Positions 16,270-24,326 of a DNA stretch of 25,459 nucleotides are shown in pieces (position 1 is the stretch's first letter; the number at the start of each line of letters is the position of its first letter). Position numbers and translations under genes: made by a program. Origin of the DNA: JANXVY01 sp038329675 (GTDB taxonomy: Bacteria; Pseudomonadota; Alphaproteobacteria; Rhizobiales; Hyphomicrobiaceae). The notes beneath the pieces were generated by a model, which saw nothing but the letters and a program-made list of their open reading frames with translations, was not told where the DNA came from and did no database searches. The stretch covers positions 1 through 25,459 of the forward strand of contig JBBQNE010000032.1 of the NCBI GenBank assembly GCA_038329675.1, given 5' to 3'.

Positions 16270-18324
16270 ATGGCCAAGCGACCGACCCCAGCCACCGACA
16301 GCAATAGCGAAACCGCGGTAAGCACCCCGCCAGTCGAGCAACATCCGTCGGCCAACGGCGGCCTATTTGGCGATTTCGCGCCGCCGCTCGCCCCCTATGT
16401 CGTCCTTGCCCGCAAATACCGACCGCAAACGTTTGCCGATCTGATTGGCCAAGACGCCATGGTCCAAACCCTGCGCAACGCGTTCGCCACAGCGCGAATC
16501 GCCCAAGGCTACATGCTGACAGGTGTGCGTGGCGTCGGCAAAACAACGACGGCGCGCATCCTCGCCCGAGGCCTCAACTACGAAACGCCGACGGTGTCAG
16601 CCCCGACCGTTGATATGCCCCAACTCGGTATGCACTGCGCCGACATTATCAGCAGCCGCCACCCTGACGTCGTCGAGATGGACGCGGCTTCAAACACGGG
16701 CATCGATAACGTCCGCGAAATCATCGAGGGGTCGCGCTACCGGCCGATCTCAGCGCGGATGAAGGTCTACATCATCGACGAAGTCCACATGCTCTCCAAG
16801 GGCGCGTTCAACGCCCTGTTGAAGACGCTGGAAGAGCCACCCGAGCACGTCAAATTCATCTTCGCGACGACCGAAGTCCGCAAGGTGCCGGTCACGGTGC
16901 TCTCGCGCTGCCAGCGGTTTGATCTTCGCCGTGTCGACGTGCCGGTGCTGTCAGCGCACTTAAAGTCGATTGTTGCACAAGAGCGCGTGACCGCAGCCGA
17001 TGATGCGATCGCGATGATCGCTCGCGCGGCCGAAGGCTCGGTCCGCGACAGCCTCTCGATCCTCGATCAGGCAATTGCGATGGCGGGCGGCAAGACCGTG
17101 ACTGCCACGCAAGTGCGCGCCATGCTGGGGCTATCTGATCGCGGGCGCATCCTCGATCTCATGGAAACCTTGGTTGCAGGCGACATCGCCAACGCACTTT
17201 CATTGCTTGATGCGCTTTATCGCGACGGCGCCGACCCGCTACAGGTCCTCTCCGACCTATCGGAGGCCGTCCACGTCATCACACGCATGAAAGTGCTATC
17301 GGGAGATGGCGGATCGGACGCGCTATCGGCCGATGAAAAACGGCGCATTGCTGCGCTCGGCTATGCGCTAGCCGTGCCGCTCTTGTCGCGCTATTGGCAG
17401 ATGCTGCAAAAGGGCCAAGCGGAGGCTGGCCAATCGGGCGATCCGCATGCGGCAGCCGAGATGGTCTTAATCCGCATTGCACACACGGCCGACCTGCCCT
17501 CGCCCGACGATCTCGTGCGGCTGCTTGGCGGAGATGCGCCGAAGGCGAGATCCGCGACGAAACCGATCGCTGGGCCAAGCGTTGACAGCGGCGCGGTGGC
17601 GAAAGCTCCGCCTCACCCTAGGCCGAGCAGTTACGCGCAGCCTACTTCGGCAGCCTCATCGCCCAACGACCTGACACGTGCCTCGCCACGTGACCCGCCA
17701 GTTGTCGCAGCTCCAGCCTCCGTTCCAGCCGTGAACGGCGGGTCGTTGGATATGTCGCTCGACCCTAACGCCATGTGGGCAGATGACCCCGGCGCAAGCT
17801 TTGATGGTGGCTCCGTTGAGGTTGGCCTTGGCGAAGACGATCCGCTCGACGATACCCTCGACGATGCCAGGGACGCCGCCGGGGACGCCGCCGGGGACGC
17901 TGAGACCGCAACGCTACCCACAGCTGCCATCATCAAGACGTTCACCGACGTGGTCGAACTCGCGGGGCTGATGCGCGACATGAAATTGCGGGTTGACCTT
18001 GAAGAGCAAGTTAGCCTGGTGAAGTTCGACGCTGCTGCCGGTTCAATTGACCTCTTCTTAGTGTCGGGCGCGCCAGCAAGCCTGCCCAACGATCTGCGCG
18101 AAAAGCTCAACCGCTGGACAGCGCGCAAGTGGATGGTGATGGTCTCCAAAAGCTTGGGTGCCCCAACGCTTGGCAGCGTTCGGCGCGAGCTTGAGGCCAA
18201 GGAGCGCGAACTGATTGAGGCCCATCCGGTGGTGCGTAACTTGCTCGAAACATTTCCAGGCGCGAAAATCACGTCGATCCGGCGCCAGTCCGTCACACGA
18301 GACGACGACGCTGGAACCGGTTAA
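16270..18324 (+). CDS. dnaX: DNA polymerase III subunit gamma/tau
   Basis: DnaX is the ATPase core of the clamp loader and, as tau, ties polymerase cores to the DnaB helicase. The 684-residue protein has the AAA+ domain with Walker A GVRGVGKTTTAR (85-96), IIDEVHMLS as Walker B, and the sensor/arginine-finger motif TVLSRCQRFDLR. Only one cysteine (C123) remains of the four-cysteine zinc module found in gammaproteobacteria, which is usual for alphaproteobacteria. The lid and oligomerisation domains follow to about residue 410. A Pro/Ser- and Asp-rich linker with a 12-bp tandem repeat leads to a C-terminal tau domain (about 550-684). No obvious slippery heptamer for making gamma was noticed. ybaB follows 66 bases on. 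Confidence 0.96.
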   Translation: MAKRPTPATDSNSETAVSTPPVEQHPSANGGLFGDFAPPLAPYVVLARKYRPQTFADLIGQDAMVQTLRNAFATARIAQGYMLTGVRGVGKTTTARILARGLNYETPTVSAPTVDMPQLGMHCADIISSRHPDVVEMDAASNTGIDNVREIIEGSRYRPISARMKVYIIDEVHMLSKGAFNALLKTLEEPPEHVKFIFATTEVRKVPVTVLSRCQRFDLRRVDVPVLSAHLKSIVAQERVTAADDAIAMIARAAEGSVRDSLSILDQAIAMAGGKTVTATQVRAMLGLSDRGRILDLMETLVAGDIANALSLLDALYRDGADPLQVLSDLSEAVHVITRMKVLSGDGGSDALSADEKRRIAALGYALAVPLLSRYWQMLQKGQAEAGQSGDPHAAAEMVLIRIAHTADLPSPDDLVRLLGGDAPKARSATKPIAGPSVDSGAVAKAPPHPRPSSYAQPTSAASSPNDLTRASPRDPPVVAAPASVPAVNGGSLDMSLDPNAMWADDPGASFDGGSVEVGLGEDDPLDDTLDDARDAAGDAAGDAETATLPTAAIIKTFTDVVELAGLMRDMKLRVDLEEQVSLVKFDAAAGSIDLFLVSGAPASLPNDLREKLNRWTARKWMVMVSKSLGAPTLGSVRRELEAKERELIEAHPVVRNLLETFPGAKITSIRRQSVTRDDDAGTG
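17870..17900. repeat. 12-bp tandem repeat in the dnaX linker
   Basis: GGGACGCCGCCG is repeated exactly at 17870-17881 and 17882-17893, with a partial third copy to 17900. It encodes the repeated DAAG unit of the acidic linker (DARDAAGDAAGDAE). It keeps frame and lies in a disordered part, so it is probably neutral slippage. Confidence 0.75.
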
Positions 18325-18390
18325 ACACTCTCGACCGGGCCGCCATGGCCTCCATCAGAAATAGAATGTGCCACTAGCAAGGACGTCGAT

Positions 18391-18711
18391 ATGCGCGACA
18401 TGATGGGTATGATGAAGCAGGTTCAGGCGCTGCAAACCCGCATGAAAGAGGTCCAAGACGAACTCGCCGCCGCCGAGGTTGAGGGGCGCTCCGGTGGCGG
18501 GCTCGTCACCGTCACACTCGATGGCAAAGGCACCATGAAAAAAGTCCGCATCGATCCCTCATTGATGAAGCCCGAGGACGTCGAAATTCTCGAGGACCTG
18601 ATCCTAGCAGCAACCGACGATGCACGTACGAAAGTGGCAGCCATCGCTGAGGATAAAATGCGCGAAGTAACCGGTGGACTGCCGCTACCGCCCGGCATGA
18701 AGCTGTTTTAA
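18391..18711 (+). CDS. ybaB: YbaB/EbfC family nucleoid-associated protein
   Basis: YbaB/EbfC proteins are small dimers that bind DNA and are found beside dnaX and recR in most bacteria. The 106-residue protein begins with the usual MMGMMKQVQALQTRMKEVQDELA coiled helix, then the strand-rich VEGRSGGGLVTVTLDGKGTMKKVRIDPSL and the ending GGLPLPPGMKLF. An AAGGA ribosome site lies seven bases before the ATG. In this genome recR is not next to it. The 216 bases after its stop hold no gene that I can recognise. Confidence 0.95.
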   Translation: MRDMMGMMKQVQALQTRMKEVQDELAAAEVEGRSGGGLVTVTLDGKGTMKKVRIDPSLMKPEDVEILEDLILAATDDARTKVAAIAEDKMREVTGGLPLPPGMKLF

Positions 18712-18927
18712 TCGCTTGTTCGCGCACCCTCCCCCAATTCGAGCCGCTGGGCGAGATGTGGCGTCAACCGCCGATCTTAAAGACAAGCGGTCTTGAAAAC
18801 CCAATAGGCGCGTCCAACACCCTGGTGTATAGCCGCGCTCGGTCAAACGACGACGAGTTTGAGGGTTGTCGCCCGACGCTCGTCGCGCGCCATCCGACCG
18901 CCTTAACGACAATCTGGTTTGCATCAC

Positions 18928-19137
18928 ATGTCGGCGCGAAGAGACGAACGCGATTTACGCGAAGAGCTGATCCGCTTGCGAAACGAGCACCGCGACCTCG
19001 ACAAGGAGATCGCAGCGCTCGAGGTCGCAGCGTTGGCTGATCAATTGCGGATCCAGCGTCTCAAGCGGCGCAAGCTTCTGCTGAAAGACCAAATCCAGAG
19101 CGTCGAGGACCAACTCCGTCCTGACATCATCGCCTGA
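18928..19137 (+). CDS. YdcH/DUF465 family small coiled-coil protein
   Basis: This 69-residue, highly charged, entirely helical protein matches the DUF465 (YdcH-like) pattern: an N-terminal helix rich in Arg and Glu, LRNEHRDLDKEIAALE, then LRIQRLKRRKLLLKDQIQSVEDQL. These proteins are common in alphaproteobacteria and have no settled function. ATG 18928 is preferred over an in-frame TTG three codons upstream. Its TGA overlaps the ATG of the exonuclease gene (TGATG), which indicates coupled translation. Confidence 0.85.
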   Translation: MSARRDERDLREELIRLRNEHRDLDKEIAALEVAALADQLRIQRLKRRKLLLKDQIQSVEDQLRPDIIA

Positions 19138-20216
19138 TGTCAGGGTTTGGCAGCACGGCTAAGCACACCGGGTCCACCGATGGGGCGAGCCGAGGGCCAA
19201 CGGCAGGCCGTCCTCCCGTTGAGACCTGGCTCTATCCAACCAACAAAGGCCTCTACTGCGAGCCAGGCCAGTTCCACATCGATCCGCGTTGGCCGGTTGA
19301 CAAAGCGGTCATTACCCACGGTCACGCCGATCATGCGCGCTCTGGCCACGGCGCGGTGCTGGCGACGCCCGAAACAGTCGCCATCATGAAAATCCGCTAC
19401 GGGGAGGCCTGTGCGGGCCAGTTCGACGCGATCCCATACGGGCAAGCGCGCGCCATCAACGGCGTTTCAGTTCGGCTCGTGCCAGCCGGGCATATCTTGG
19501 GTTCTGCGCAAATCGTTCTGGAGTGGGCGGGCTCCCGCGCCGTCGTGTCGGGCGATTATAAGAGAACGACCGACCCGACGTGTGCAGCCTTCGAACCCGT
19601 CCGGTGCGATGTTTTCGTGACCGAGGCGACGTTTGGCTTACCGGTGTTTCGCCACGGCTGCGCGTCCCACGAAGCCGCGCGGCTTGTCGCCTCAATCGCC
19701 GAGCAGCCAAATCGCGCGCATTTGCTCGGCGTTTATGGCCTGGGCAAATGCCAGCGCATGATCAAGCTCGTTCGGGAGGCTGGCTACGACGCGCCGATTT
19801 ATTTGCACGGCGCCCATGTTGCGCTGACGCGGCTCTATCAACAGCTTGGCCACGATCTCGGTGAGGTTTATCCAGCCTCCGATGCCGACAAGGCCACGAC
19901 GGCAACCGCGCTCGTCCTGTGCCCCCCGTCGGCCATTGCTGATCGGTGGTCGCGCCGCTTCGATGATCCCGTGACAGCTTACGCCAGCGGTTGGATGCGG
20001 ACGCGCGGCCGTGTGCGCCAATCGGGCGTCGAGTTACCTCTGGTCGTATCCGACCACGCCGACTGGCCAGAGTTGCTCGACACGATCACCGAGACGGGCG
20101 CCGAAGAGATATGGGTCACGCACGGACGTGAGGATGCGCTCATTCACCAACTCGGCCTAATGGGCATCAAGGGCCGCGCGCTGGCCCTCGTCGGCCGGGA
20201 AGAGGAAGAGGACTAG
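19137..20216 (+). CDS. Ligase-associated type DNA exonuclease, metallo-beta-lactamase/beta-CASP fold
   Basis: The 359-residue protein belongs to the metallo-beta-lactamase nuclease group usually annotated as 'ligase-associated DNA exonuclease' or mRNA 3'-end processing factor-like. Metal motif: THGHADHARSG (about residues 60-70). Other landmarks are PAGHILGSAQIVLEW, VVSGDYKRTTDPTC, FVTEATFGLPVF and the late VVSDHADW and EEIWVTHGREDALIHQL. In its usual setting it sits with an ATP-dependent DNA ligase, an Lhr-like helicase and a phosphoesterase as a DNA repair cassette. None of these is present here: the downstream neighbour is a convergent sulfur-oxidation gene 31 bases away. The start codon overlaps the stop of the DUF465 gene. 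The first 28 residues are Gly/Ser/Thr-rich and probably unstructured. Confidence 0.88.
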   Translation: MSGFGSTAKHTGSTDGASRGPTAGRPPVETWLYPTNKGLYCEPGQFHIDPRWPVDKAVITHGHADHARSGHGAVLATPETVAIMKIRYGEACAGQFDAIPYGQARAINGVSVRLVPAGHILGSAQIVLEWAGSRAVVSGDYKRTTDPTCAAFEPVRCDVFVTEATFGLPVFRHGCASHEAARLVASIAEQPNRAHLLGVYGLGKCQRMIKLVREAGYDAPIYLHGAHVALTRLYQQLGHDLGEVYPASDADKATTATALVLCPPSAIADRWSRRFDDPVTAYASGWMRTRGRVRQSGVELPLVVSDHADWPELLDTITETGAEEIWVTHGREDALIHQLGLMGIKGRALALVGREEEED

Positions 20217-20247
20217 CCACAAAGGACTGACGGAAAACGACGGCCCA

Positions 20248-21525
20248 TCAGCCAAACATGTCAGCCGTGATGCCCGCATACCAGCCCATGTTTTCGACTT
20301 GGGTCTGTTTTCGCAAATCGGCCGTTTCGCCAGGCTTTGATACGAACGTTTCAACCGCGGCGATCTTGCCGTCCTTGGCCTCATAGCGTCCGCCGACCTT
20401 GACCGTATCGTCGGTCTCGATCATCGACCAGCAGGTGTTGGTATACTTGGCAGCAAACGTCGGTGCACCGATCAGGTCACCGCGCACCATCATGGCTGCA
20501 ACCTTGGCTTGGCTGTTGGCTGAGAACGCCGACTTCGGCATGTCGCCTGGGATGCACGCATCGCCGACGATGAAGATATTGGCGTCCTTGGCCGACTTCA
20601 TGCTGGCTGGGTCAATTGGGCAGAAACCGCCGTCGTTGGCCAAGCCCGCGTCGCGTGCGATGTTTCCAGCCATTTGCGCCGGGATCACGTTGACGAGAGC
20701 GACGTTCTTGTACGTTTCAAAGCCCGTAACAACGGTGTTGCTCGCCGGGTCGACAGACTTCACGCCATCGTGGATTTTTGGCCCGAGCCATTCAACCATG
20801 CCTGGGTAATACTTCTCCCAGCCCTCTTGGAACAGCGCCTGCTTGGAGAACGTCTCCTTGGGATCGAGGATGATGATTTTCGCTTTCGACTTTCCGCTCG
20901 CCTTCAACACGTGTGCCATCATCGAGACGCGTTCGTACGGCCCCGGTGGGCATCGATAGGGGTTGGGCGGCGCAAGCAGCACGATGACACCGCCGTCGGG
21001 CACACCGTCTAGCCGCGTGCGCAGCAATTGGGTCTGAGGGCCAGCTTTCCACGCGTGCGGCATCGCCTCTTCGTGCTCGCGGCCCCAACCTGGGACGCTG
21101 TCATACTTAAGGTCGATGCCAGGCGACAGGACGAGCCGGTCGTAGGGCAGCGCCGATCCATCGGCGAGCGTCACGAGTTTCTTGTCGCGGTCGATCGAGG
21201 CAGCGGCCTGATGGACCAATTTGATGCCGTGGGCGGAGGCAAGCTTGTCATAGGAATGGGTGATCTCGGTGATCGGGCGATAGCCGCCGAGATAGAGGTT
21301 TGAGTGAAAGCACGTGACGAACTGTTTCGAGGGCTCAACGAGCGTGACATCGATTGCGCCGGCGCTATCTTTTGCAATGTAACGTGCTGCCGTTGCCCCG
21401 CCAGGACCGCCGCCAATAACAACGGCGCGTGGCTTTGCTTGTCCAAGGACGGCAGGTGCGCCGAGCGCGAGGCTGCCGAATGCGGCACCAGACGTGCGCA
21501 GGACAGTTCGTCGGGAAATGGTCAT
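20248..21525 (-). CDS. soxF: Flavocytochrome c sulfide dehydrogenase flavin subunit (FccB/SoxF)
   Basis: This FAD protein of the FCSD/SoxF family oxidises sulfide or a SoxYZ-linked sulfur species in the periplasm and passes electrons to a cytochrome c partner. The 425-residue protein begins with a Tat signal (SRRTVLR, cleaved near residue 28-30), then the FAD-binding VVIGGGPGGATAARYI. Cysteines match the family: C72 (position of the 8-alpha-cysteinyl FAD link), C192 in YRCPPGPYER, and C365 in YTNTCWSM, the two expected to form the redox disulfide. IFIVGDACIPGDMPKSAFSANSQ is also diagnostic. ATG 21525 is chosen since the Tat signal begins there; an in-frame TTG lies at 21537. Last gene of the minus-strand Sox group; 133 bases separate it from the cytochrome gene. 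Confidence 0.93.
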   Translation of the reverse strand: MTISRRTVLRTSGAAFGSLALGAPAVLGQAKPRAVVIGGGPGGATAARYIAKDSAGAIDVTLVEPSKQFVTCFHSNLYLGGYRPITEITHSYDKLASAHGIKLVHQAAASIDRDKKLVTLADGSALPYDRLVLSPGIDLKYDSVPGWGREHEEAMPHAWKAGPQTQLLRTRLDGVPDGGVIVLLAPPNPYRCPPGPYERVSMMAHVLKASGKSKAKIIILDPKETFSKQALFQEGWEKYYPGMVEWLGPKIHDGVKSVDPASNTVVTGFETYKNVALVNVIPAQMAGNIARDAGLANDGGFCPIDPASMKSAKDANIFIVGDACIPGDMPKSAFSANSQAKVAAMMVRGDLIGAPTFAAKYTNTCWSMIETDDTVKVGGRYEAKDGKIAAVETFVSKPGETADLRKQTQVENMGWYAGITADMFG

Positions 21526-21658
21526 GGCAGGCCTCAAATGGAATCGAACGGTCGGATTTAGCGAAAGGCTTTAGCTTCACAAATCAACATTTCAGCATTG
21601 CTTGTGCGCCCGGCTGCAATAGGCCGCGTCGAACAGATGGCACGAGCGGGTCGAGCGT

Positions 21659-22012
21659 TTATCGCGGCGCCTGAGGTGTGAGCGCAGTGAAATAGGCAGC
21701 AAGTGCAGCAATATCGCTGGGCAACAGGGGGTGTGCGATCGTCTGCATCACCTCGTTTGGACGCCGCTTGTCGCGGTAGGCCTCCATGGCGGCCACGAAC
21801 GGTGCAACAGCCATGCCTGCAATCACTGGAATGCCGTGCGGTGCCCCGTCGGCACGGTGGCAAGTTACGCACTCACCCGCGAGGTAAGCGCCATAGGCCG
21901 GGTCTGCGGCAAGCGCAGGAGCCGCGCTGCTGCCGACAACGACGCCGATCCCAACGACCCAAAGGAAGCTAAGTCGGGCGCCAAGACGCCACCATTTGTC
22001 GTCAAGCACCAC
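21659..22012 (-). CDS. Monoheme c-type cytochrome, FccA/SoxE-like
   Basis: A 117-residue exported cytochrome. It has a signal peptide (hydrophobic LSFLWVVGIGVVVG, cleavage after APALA about residue 35), one heme site CVTCH at about 48-52, and the C-terminal pattern MEAYRDKRRPNEVMQTIAHPLLPSDIAALAAYF, where the methionine in EVMQ is the likely sixth ligand. This is the class I c553 type that partners flavocytochrome c flavoproteins. The GTG start lies two bases after the soxZ stop, so it is translated with soxZ. It probably accepts electrons from the flavoprotein coded just downstream. Known SoxE proteins are often diheme; this one has a single site, so FccA-like is the safer name. Confidence 0.88.
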   Translation of the reverse strand: MVLDDKWWRLGARLSFLWVVGIGVVVGSSAAPALAADPAYGAYLAGECVTCHRADGAPHGIPVIAGMAVAPFVAAMEAYRDKRRPNEVMQTIAHPLLPSDIAALAAYFTALTPQAPR

Positions 22013-22014
22013 GA

Positions 22015-22341
22015 TCAGCCAACCGTCACTTTGTGTTCAGAGGCGTAGACCGTGCCATCGTCATCGGTCCACCGGAACACGAACGTCCCGCTTTCCGGGA
22101 CCCTGACGTAGAACGATTGGAACGGGTTTGACGAGATGCCCGGCAGCCAGTCGGCGTGCATGATCTCCTGTCCGTTGAAGGTCGCCGCAAACTCTTTGAT
22201 GATTTTGCGCGGGATGGGTTGGCCCGACACGTCCTTGCGCTGCCCGCTTTCCATCTCGTGTGAAATTAGCGTTTTGACCTCGATCACCTCCCCGGGTTTC
22301 GCGGTGGCTGGCATGCGAACGCGGGGCAAGGGCTTTGTCAT
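22015..22341 (-). CDS. soxZ: Sulfur-oxidation carrier subunit SoxZ
   Basis: SoxZ forms a heterodimer with SoxY that carries sulfur intermediates in the periplasm. Residues 5 onward match the family closely: PRVRMPATAKPGEVIEVKTLISHEMESGQRKD, then FAATFNGQEIMHADWLPGISSNPFQSFYVRVPESGTFVFRWTDDDG. ATG 22341 gives the normal 108-residue length and has GAGGA seven bases upstream; the frame is open 11 codons further but those are not conserved. No signal peptide is present, as expected since SoxZ is exported with SoxY. Lies 35 bases after soxY. Confidence 0.96.
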   Translation of the reverse strand: MTKPLPRVRMPATAKPGEVIEVKTLISHEMESGQRKDVSGQPIPRKIIKEFAATFNGQEIMHADWLPGISSNPFQSFYVRVPESGTFVFRWTDDDGTVYASEHKVTVG

Positions 22342-22376
22342 CGGGCATTCCTCAACTTTCATCGTAATCGGCAACG

Positions 22377-22856
22377 TTAGCCTGTGCAGCCGCCAACGGT
22401 CACGCTGACCTCGCGCTTGACCAAGTAGAATGCTCCATCGGCCATCTCGGCCAGCGCGACGACGTTTTGTGACTTTGCTAGCCGAATACGGATGGACACC
22501 TCGGCCTTGGGCGACAATGGCGAAAACCGATAGGACGCGATGTGCGGTAACGGGTTCTGCTCGGCAAATATGTGGACCGCTCTGACGTGGTCGGTAGCCG
22601 ACATCGGGCTATCGACCGCGAATGTTAACGGCACGGACAGTCCATTTTCGGCAACGGCTGGTAAATCGAGTGTGACGCGACCGTCGGCGATCGGCTTGCC
22701 GCCGGTCAGCTGTGCGATCATCGCCGCGACATCTGTCGGGGCGGCAACAGCCTTTCGCGCTGGGATCGTTGCTGCGACCAGCGCGCCACCGGTCATGGCG
22801 AGGACCCTCCGACGGTTCGGTTCAGCGTCAGGTTTTGGATGCTTGATAGGCGTCAC
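22377..22856 (-). CDS. soxY: Sulfur-oxidation carrier subunit SoxY
   Basis: SoxY carries the sulfur substrate on the cysteine of a flexible C-terminal arm, presenting it in turn to SoxAX, SoxB and SoxCD. The 159-residue protein starts with a Tat signal (NRRRVLAMTGGALVAATIPARKAVA) and continues with family landmarks ADGRVTLDLPAVAENGLSVPLTFAVDSPM, VHIFAEQNPLPHIASYRFSP and VSIRIRLAKSQNVVALAEMADG. It ends GGCTG, where the classic arm is GGCGG, so the carrier cysteine C157 is kept but one glycine is replaced by threonine. GTG is the only sensible start because the overlapping ATG is followed by a stop. It heads the soxYZ-cytochrome-flavoprotein group. Confidence 0.94.
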   Translation of the reverse strand: MTPIKHPKPDAEPNRRRVLAMTGGALVAATIPARKAVAAPTDVAAMIAQLTGGKPIADGRVTLDLPAVAENGLSVPLTFAVDSPMSATDHVRAVHIFAEQNPLPHIASYRFSPLSPKAEVSIRIRLAKSQNVVALAEMADGAFYLVKREVSVTVGGCTG

Positions 22857-23002
22857 ATGAAACTCTTGGCTGATGGGCCAGCTGTCGGCGCGGTTGCAGT
22901 CCTAAGCACTAACATAATGCGCAATCACGCAAATTTCACCCTCGAATGTATGTCCGCCAGCGTCACGTCTAGCATCCCCGCGAGGCCCCTCGCGCCGCAG
23001 AC

Positions 23003-23812
23003 CTAACGGCCGGTAAACTGCGGTTTGCGCTTTTCAAGGAAGGCCCGGCGACCTTCAGCATAGTCGGCGCTGGCAAAACAGGCAGCAATATGGGCGTCGA
23101 GAGCGGCGATATCCGGCGCCACTCCCGGGGCGAGGTAGGGCGCTGAGTACGCGTCGATGGCAGCTTTGGCCCCCCGAATTGTCAGCGGCGCGTTGGAAGC
23201 GATATCGCGCGCGAGAGCCAAGACTGCGGCCGATAACTCCGAGGAAGCCACGACCTCCGTTACAAGACCCATCGTTTGGGCTTTGTCGGCTGGAAACCGC
23301 CGCCCGGTGAAGAGCATCAGTTTTGCGTCAACGGGCGATATCGCGCGCAAAATCGGCGTGATCCAGCGCGGATTGTAACCGAGGCCCAGCTTAGCTGGCG
23401 GCAGGGCGAATTGGGCCGCGGTGTCCGCAATCCGCAAATCACAGCCGAGTGCGAGGCCCAGCCCGCCGCCCATGCAATAGCCGTGGATCATGGCAATGGT
23501 CGGCTTTGGACATCCAGTCAGCGCTTCGAACGCTGCGTGGTTTAGCGCGTCGTAGGCGTGCACTTCGCCACCCGCTCGAGCGGTTTCGAATTCGGAGATA
23601 TCAGCGCCCGCTGAGAATGCCCGTTCGCCAGCCCCGCGCAAGATGATCACGCGAACGGCGGGGTCAGCGACGGCGTCGGCGACCAATGCTGGCAATGCTG
23701 CCCACATCGCAGCGGTGAGGGCGTTCATCCGCGATGGGTTGGCGATGGTCAGCGTGGCAATGTCAGCCTCGCGGGTGAGCGCGATGCGCGGCTCGCTGTC
23801 TTGGGTATCCAT
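23003..23812 (-). CDS. Crotonase-superfamily protein (enoyl-CoA hydratase-like)
   Basis: Crotonases act on acyl-CoA thioesters by stabilising an enolate in an oxyanion hole. The 269-residue protein has the CoA-binding FSAGADISEF (about 66-75), the oxyanion-hole segment GYCMGGGLGLALGCDLRIA (111-129) and AQFALPPAKLGLGYNP. The two glutamates that make a true enoyl-CoA hydratase are absent: G119 and P139 occupy their places. It is therefore more likely an isomerase, decarboxylase, hydrolase or other crotonase of unknown substrate. ATG 23812 has GGAGG four bases ahead. It follows the PsiE-family gene by 64 bases and precedes soxY by 146, so it may be in the upstream operon. Confidence 0.87.
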   Translation of the reverse strand: MDTQDSEPRIALTREADIATLTIANPSRMNALTAAMWAALPALVADAVADPAVRVIILRGAGERAFSAGADISEFETARAGGEVHAYDALNHAAFEALTGCPKPTIAMIHGYCMGGGLGLALGCDLRIADTAAQFALPPAKLGLGYNPRWITPILRAISPVDAKLMLFTGRRFPADKAQTMGLVTEVVASSELSAAVLALARDIASNAPLTIRGAKAAIDAYSAPYLAPGVAPDIAALDAHIAACFASADYAEGRRAFLEKRKPQFTGR

Positions 23813-23876
23813 CAACCCTCCAACCAATCAACGCGGCGCCATCACCGACGAGCGAACCGACGTTTAAAAGACCGCG

Positions 23877-24311
23877 CTAACTTCTCGATTCCCCATTTTG
23901 TCGCCACGTCAAGATCACACACGCGACCGCCAAAAGCAGGATTGCCCCGCCTTCATAGATCAAATTCACGGGCGGCTGTTCCTTGCCCTGCAAAATGACA
24001 AGCCGAGCGAGCGCCGTGATCGCGATGAAAAGGGGCAGCGTGATGGGAATCTTTTTGCTGTCGTAGTAGACCGCGACCATGCCGAGGACTTCCACGTAAA
24101 TGAACATCAACAGCAGGTCCTGAAGCTGGACGAGTTGCCCCTTCACGACCTTCATGACCTCCTGGCCCATCGCAACGACCGTAAACAGTGCGATGACCAG
24201 CAGGAATGCGTTTTCGACGAGATGGATCGCCAGCGTGACGGGCGATGGTGTGCGGGGTGTGGGTTTATCGATAGCGACACCTTCAAATGGAAGCTTGGGT
24301 TCAACGGTCAT
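23877..24311 (-). CDS. PsiE family (phosphate-starvation-inducible) membrane protein
   Basis: A 144-residue inner-membrane protein with four hydrophobic helices: AFLLVIALFTVVAM, LLLMFIYVEVLGMVAVYY, ITLPLFIAITALARLVIL and GAILLLAVACVIL. The sequence LQDLLLMFIYVEVLGMVAVYYDSKKIPITLPLFIAITALARLVI is the PsiE family signature. The name comes from E. coli psiE, induced by phosphate limitation; molecular function is unknown. It begins 15 bases after the DUF447 gene, so the two are probably co-transcribed. No Pho box was recognised. Confidence 0.88.
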   Translation of the reverse strand: MTVEPKLPFEGVAIDKPTPRTPSPVTLAIHLVENAFLLVIALFTVVAMGQEVMKVVKGQLVQLQDLLLMFIYVEVLGMVAVYYDSKKIPITLPLFIAITALARLVILQGKEQPPVNLIYEGGAILLLAVACVILTWRQNGESRS

Positions 24312-24326
24312 TTGCGCACTTATATC

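Noticed and set aside
17631..18296. Minus-strand open frame of 221 codons opposite the dnaX tail
   Set aside because: Low-complexity Ser/Ala sequence arising from the codon bias of the tau linker.
18770..18835. Small hairpins between ybaB and the DUF465 gene
   Set aside because: Stems are only five bases with no T-run, as expected by chance.
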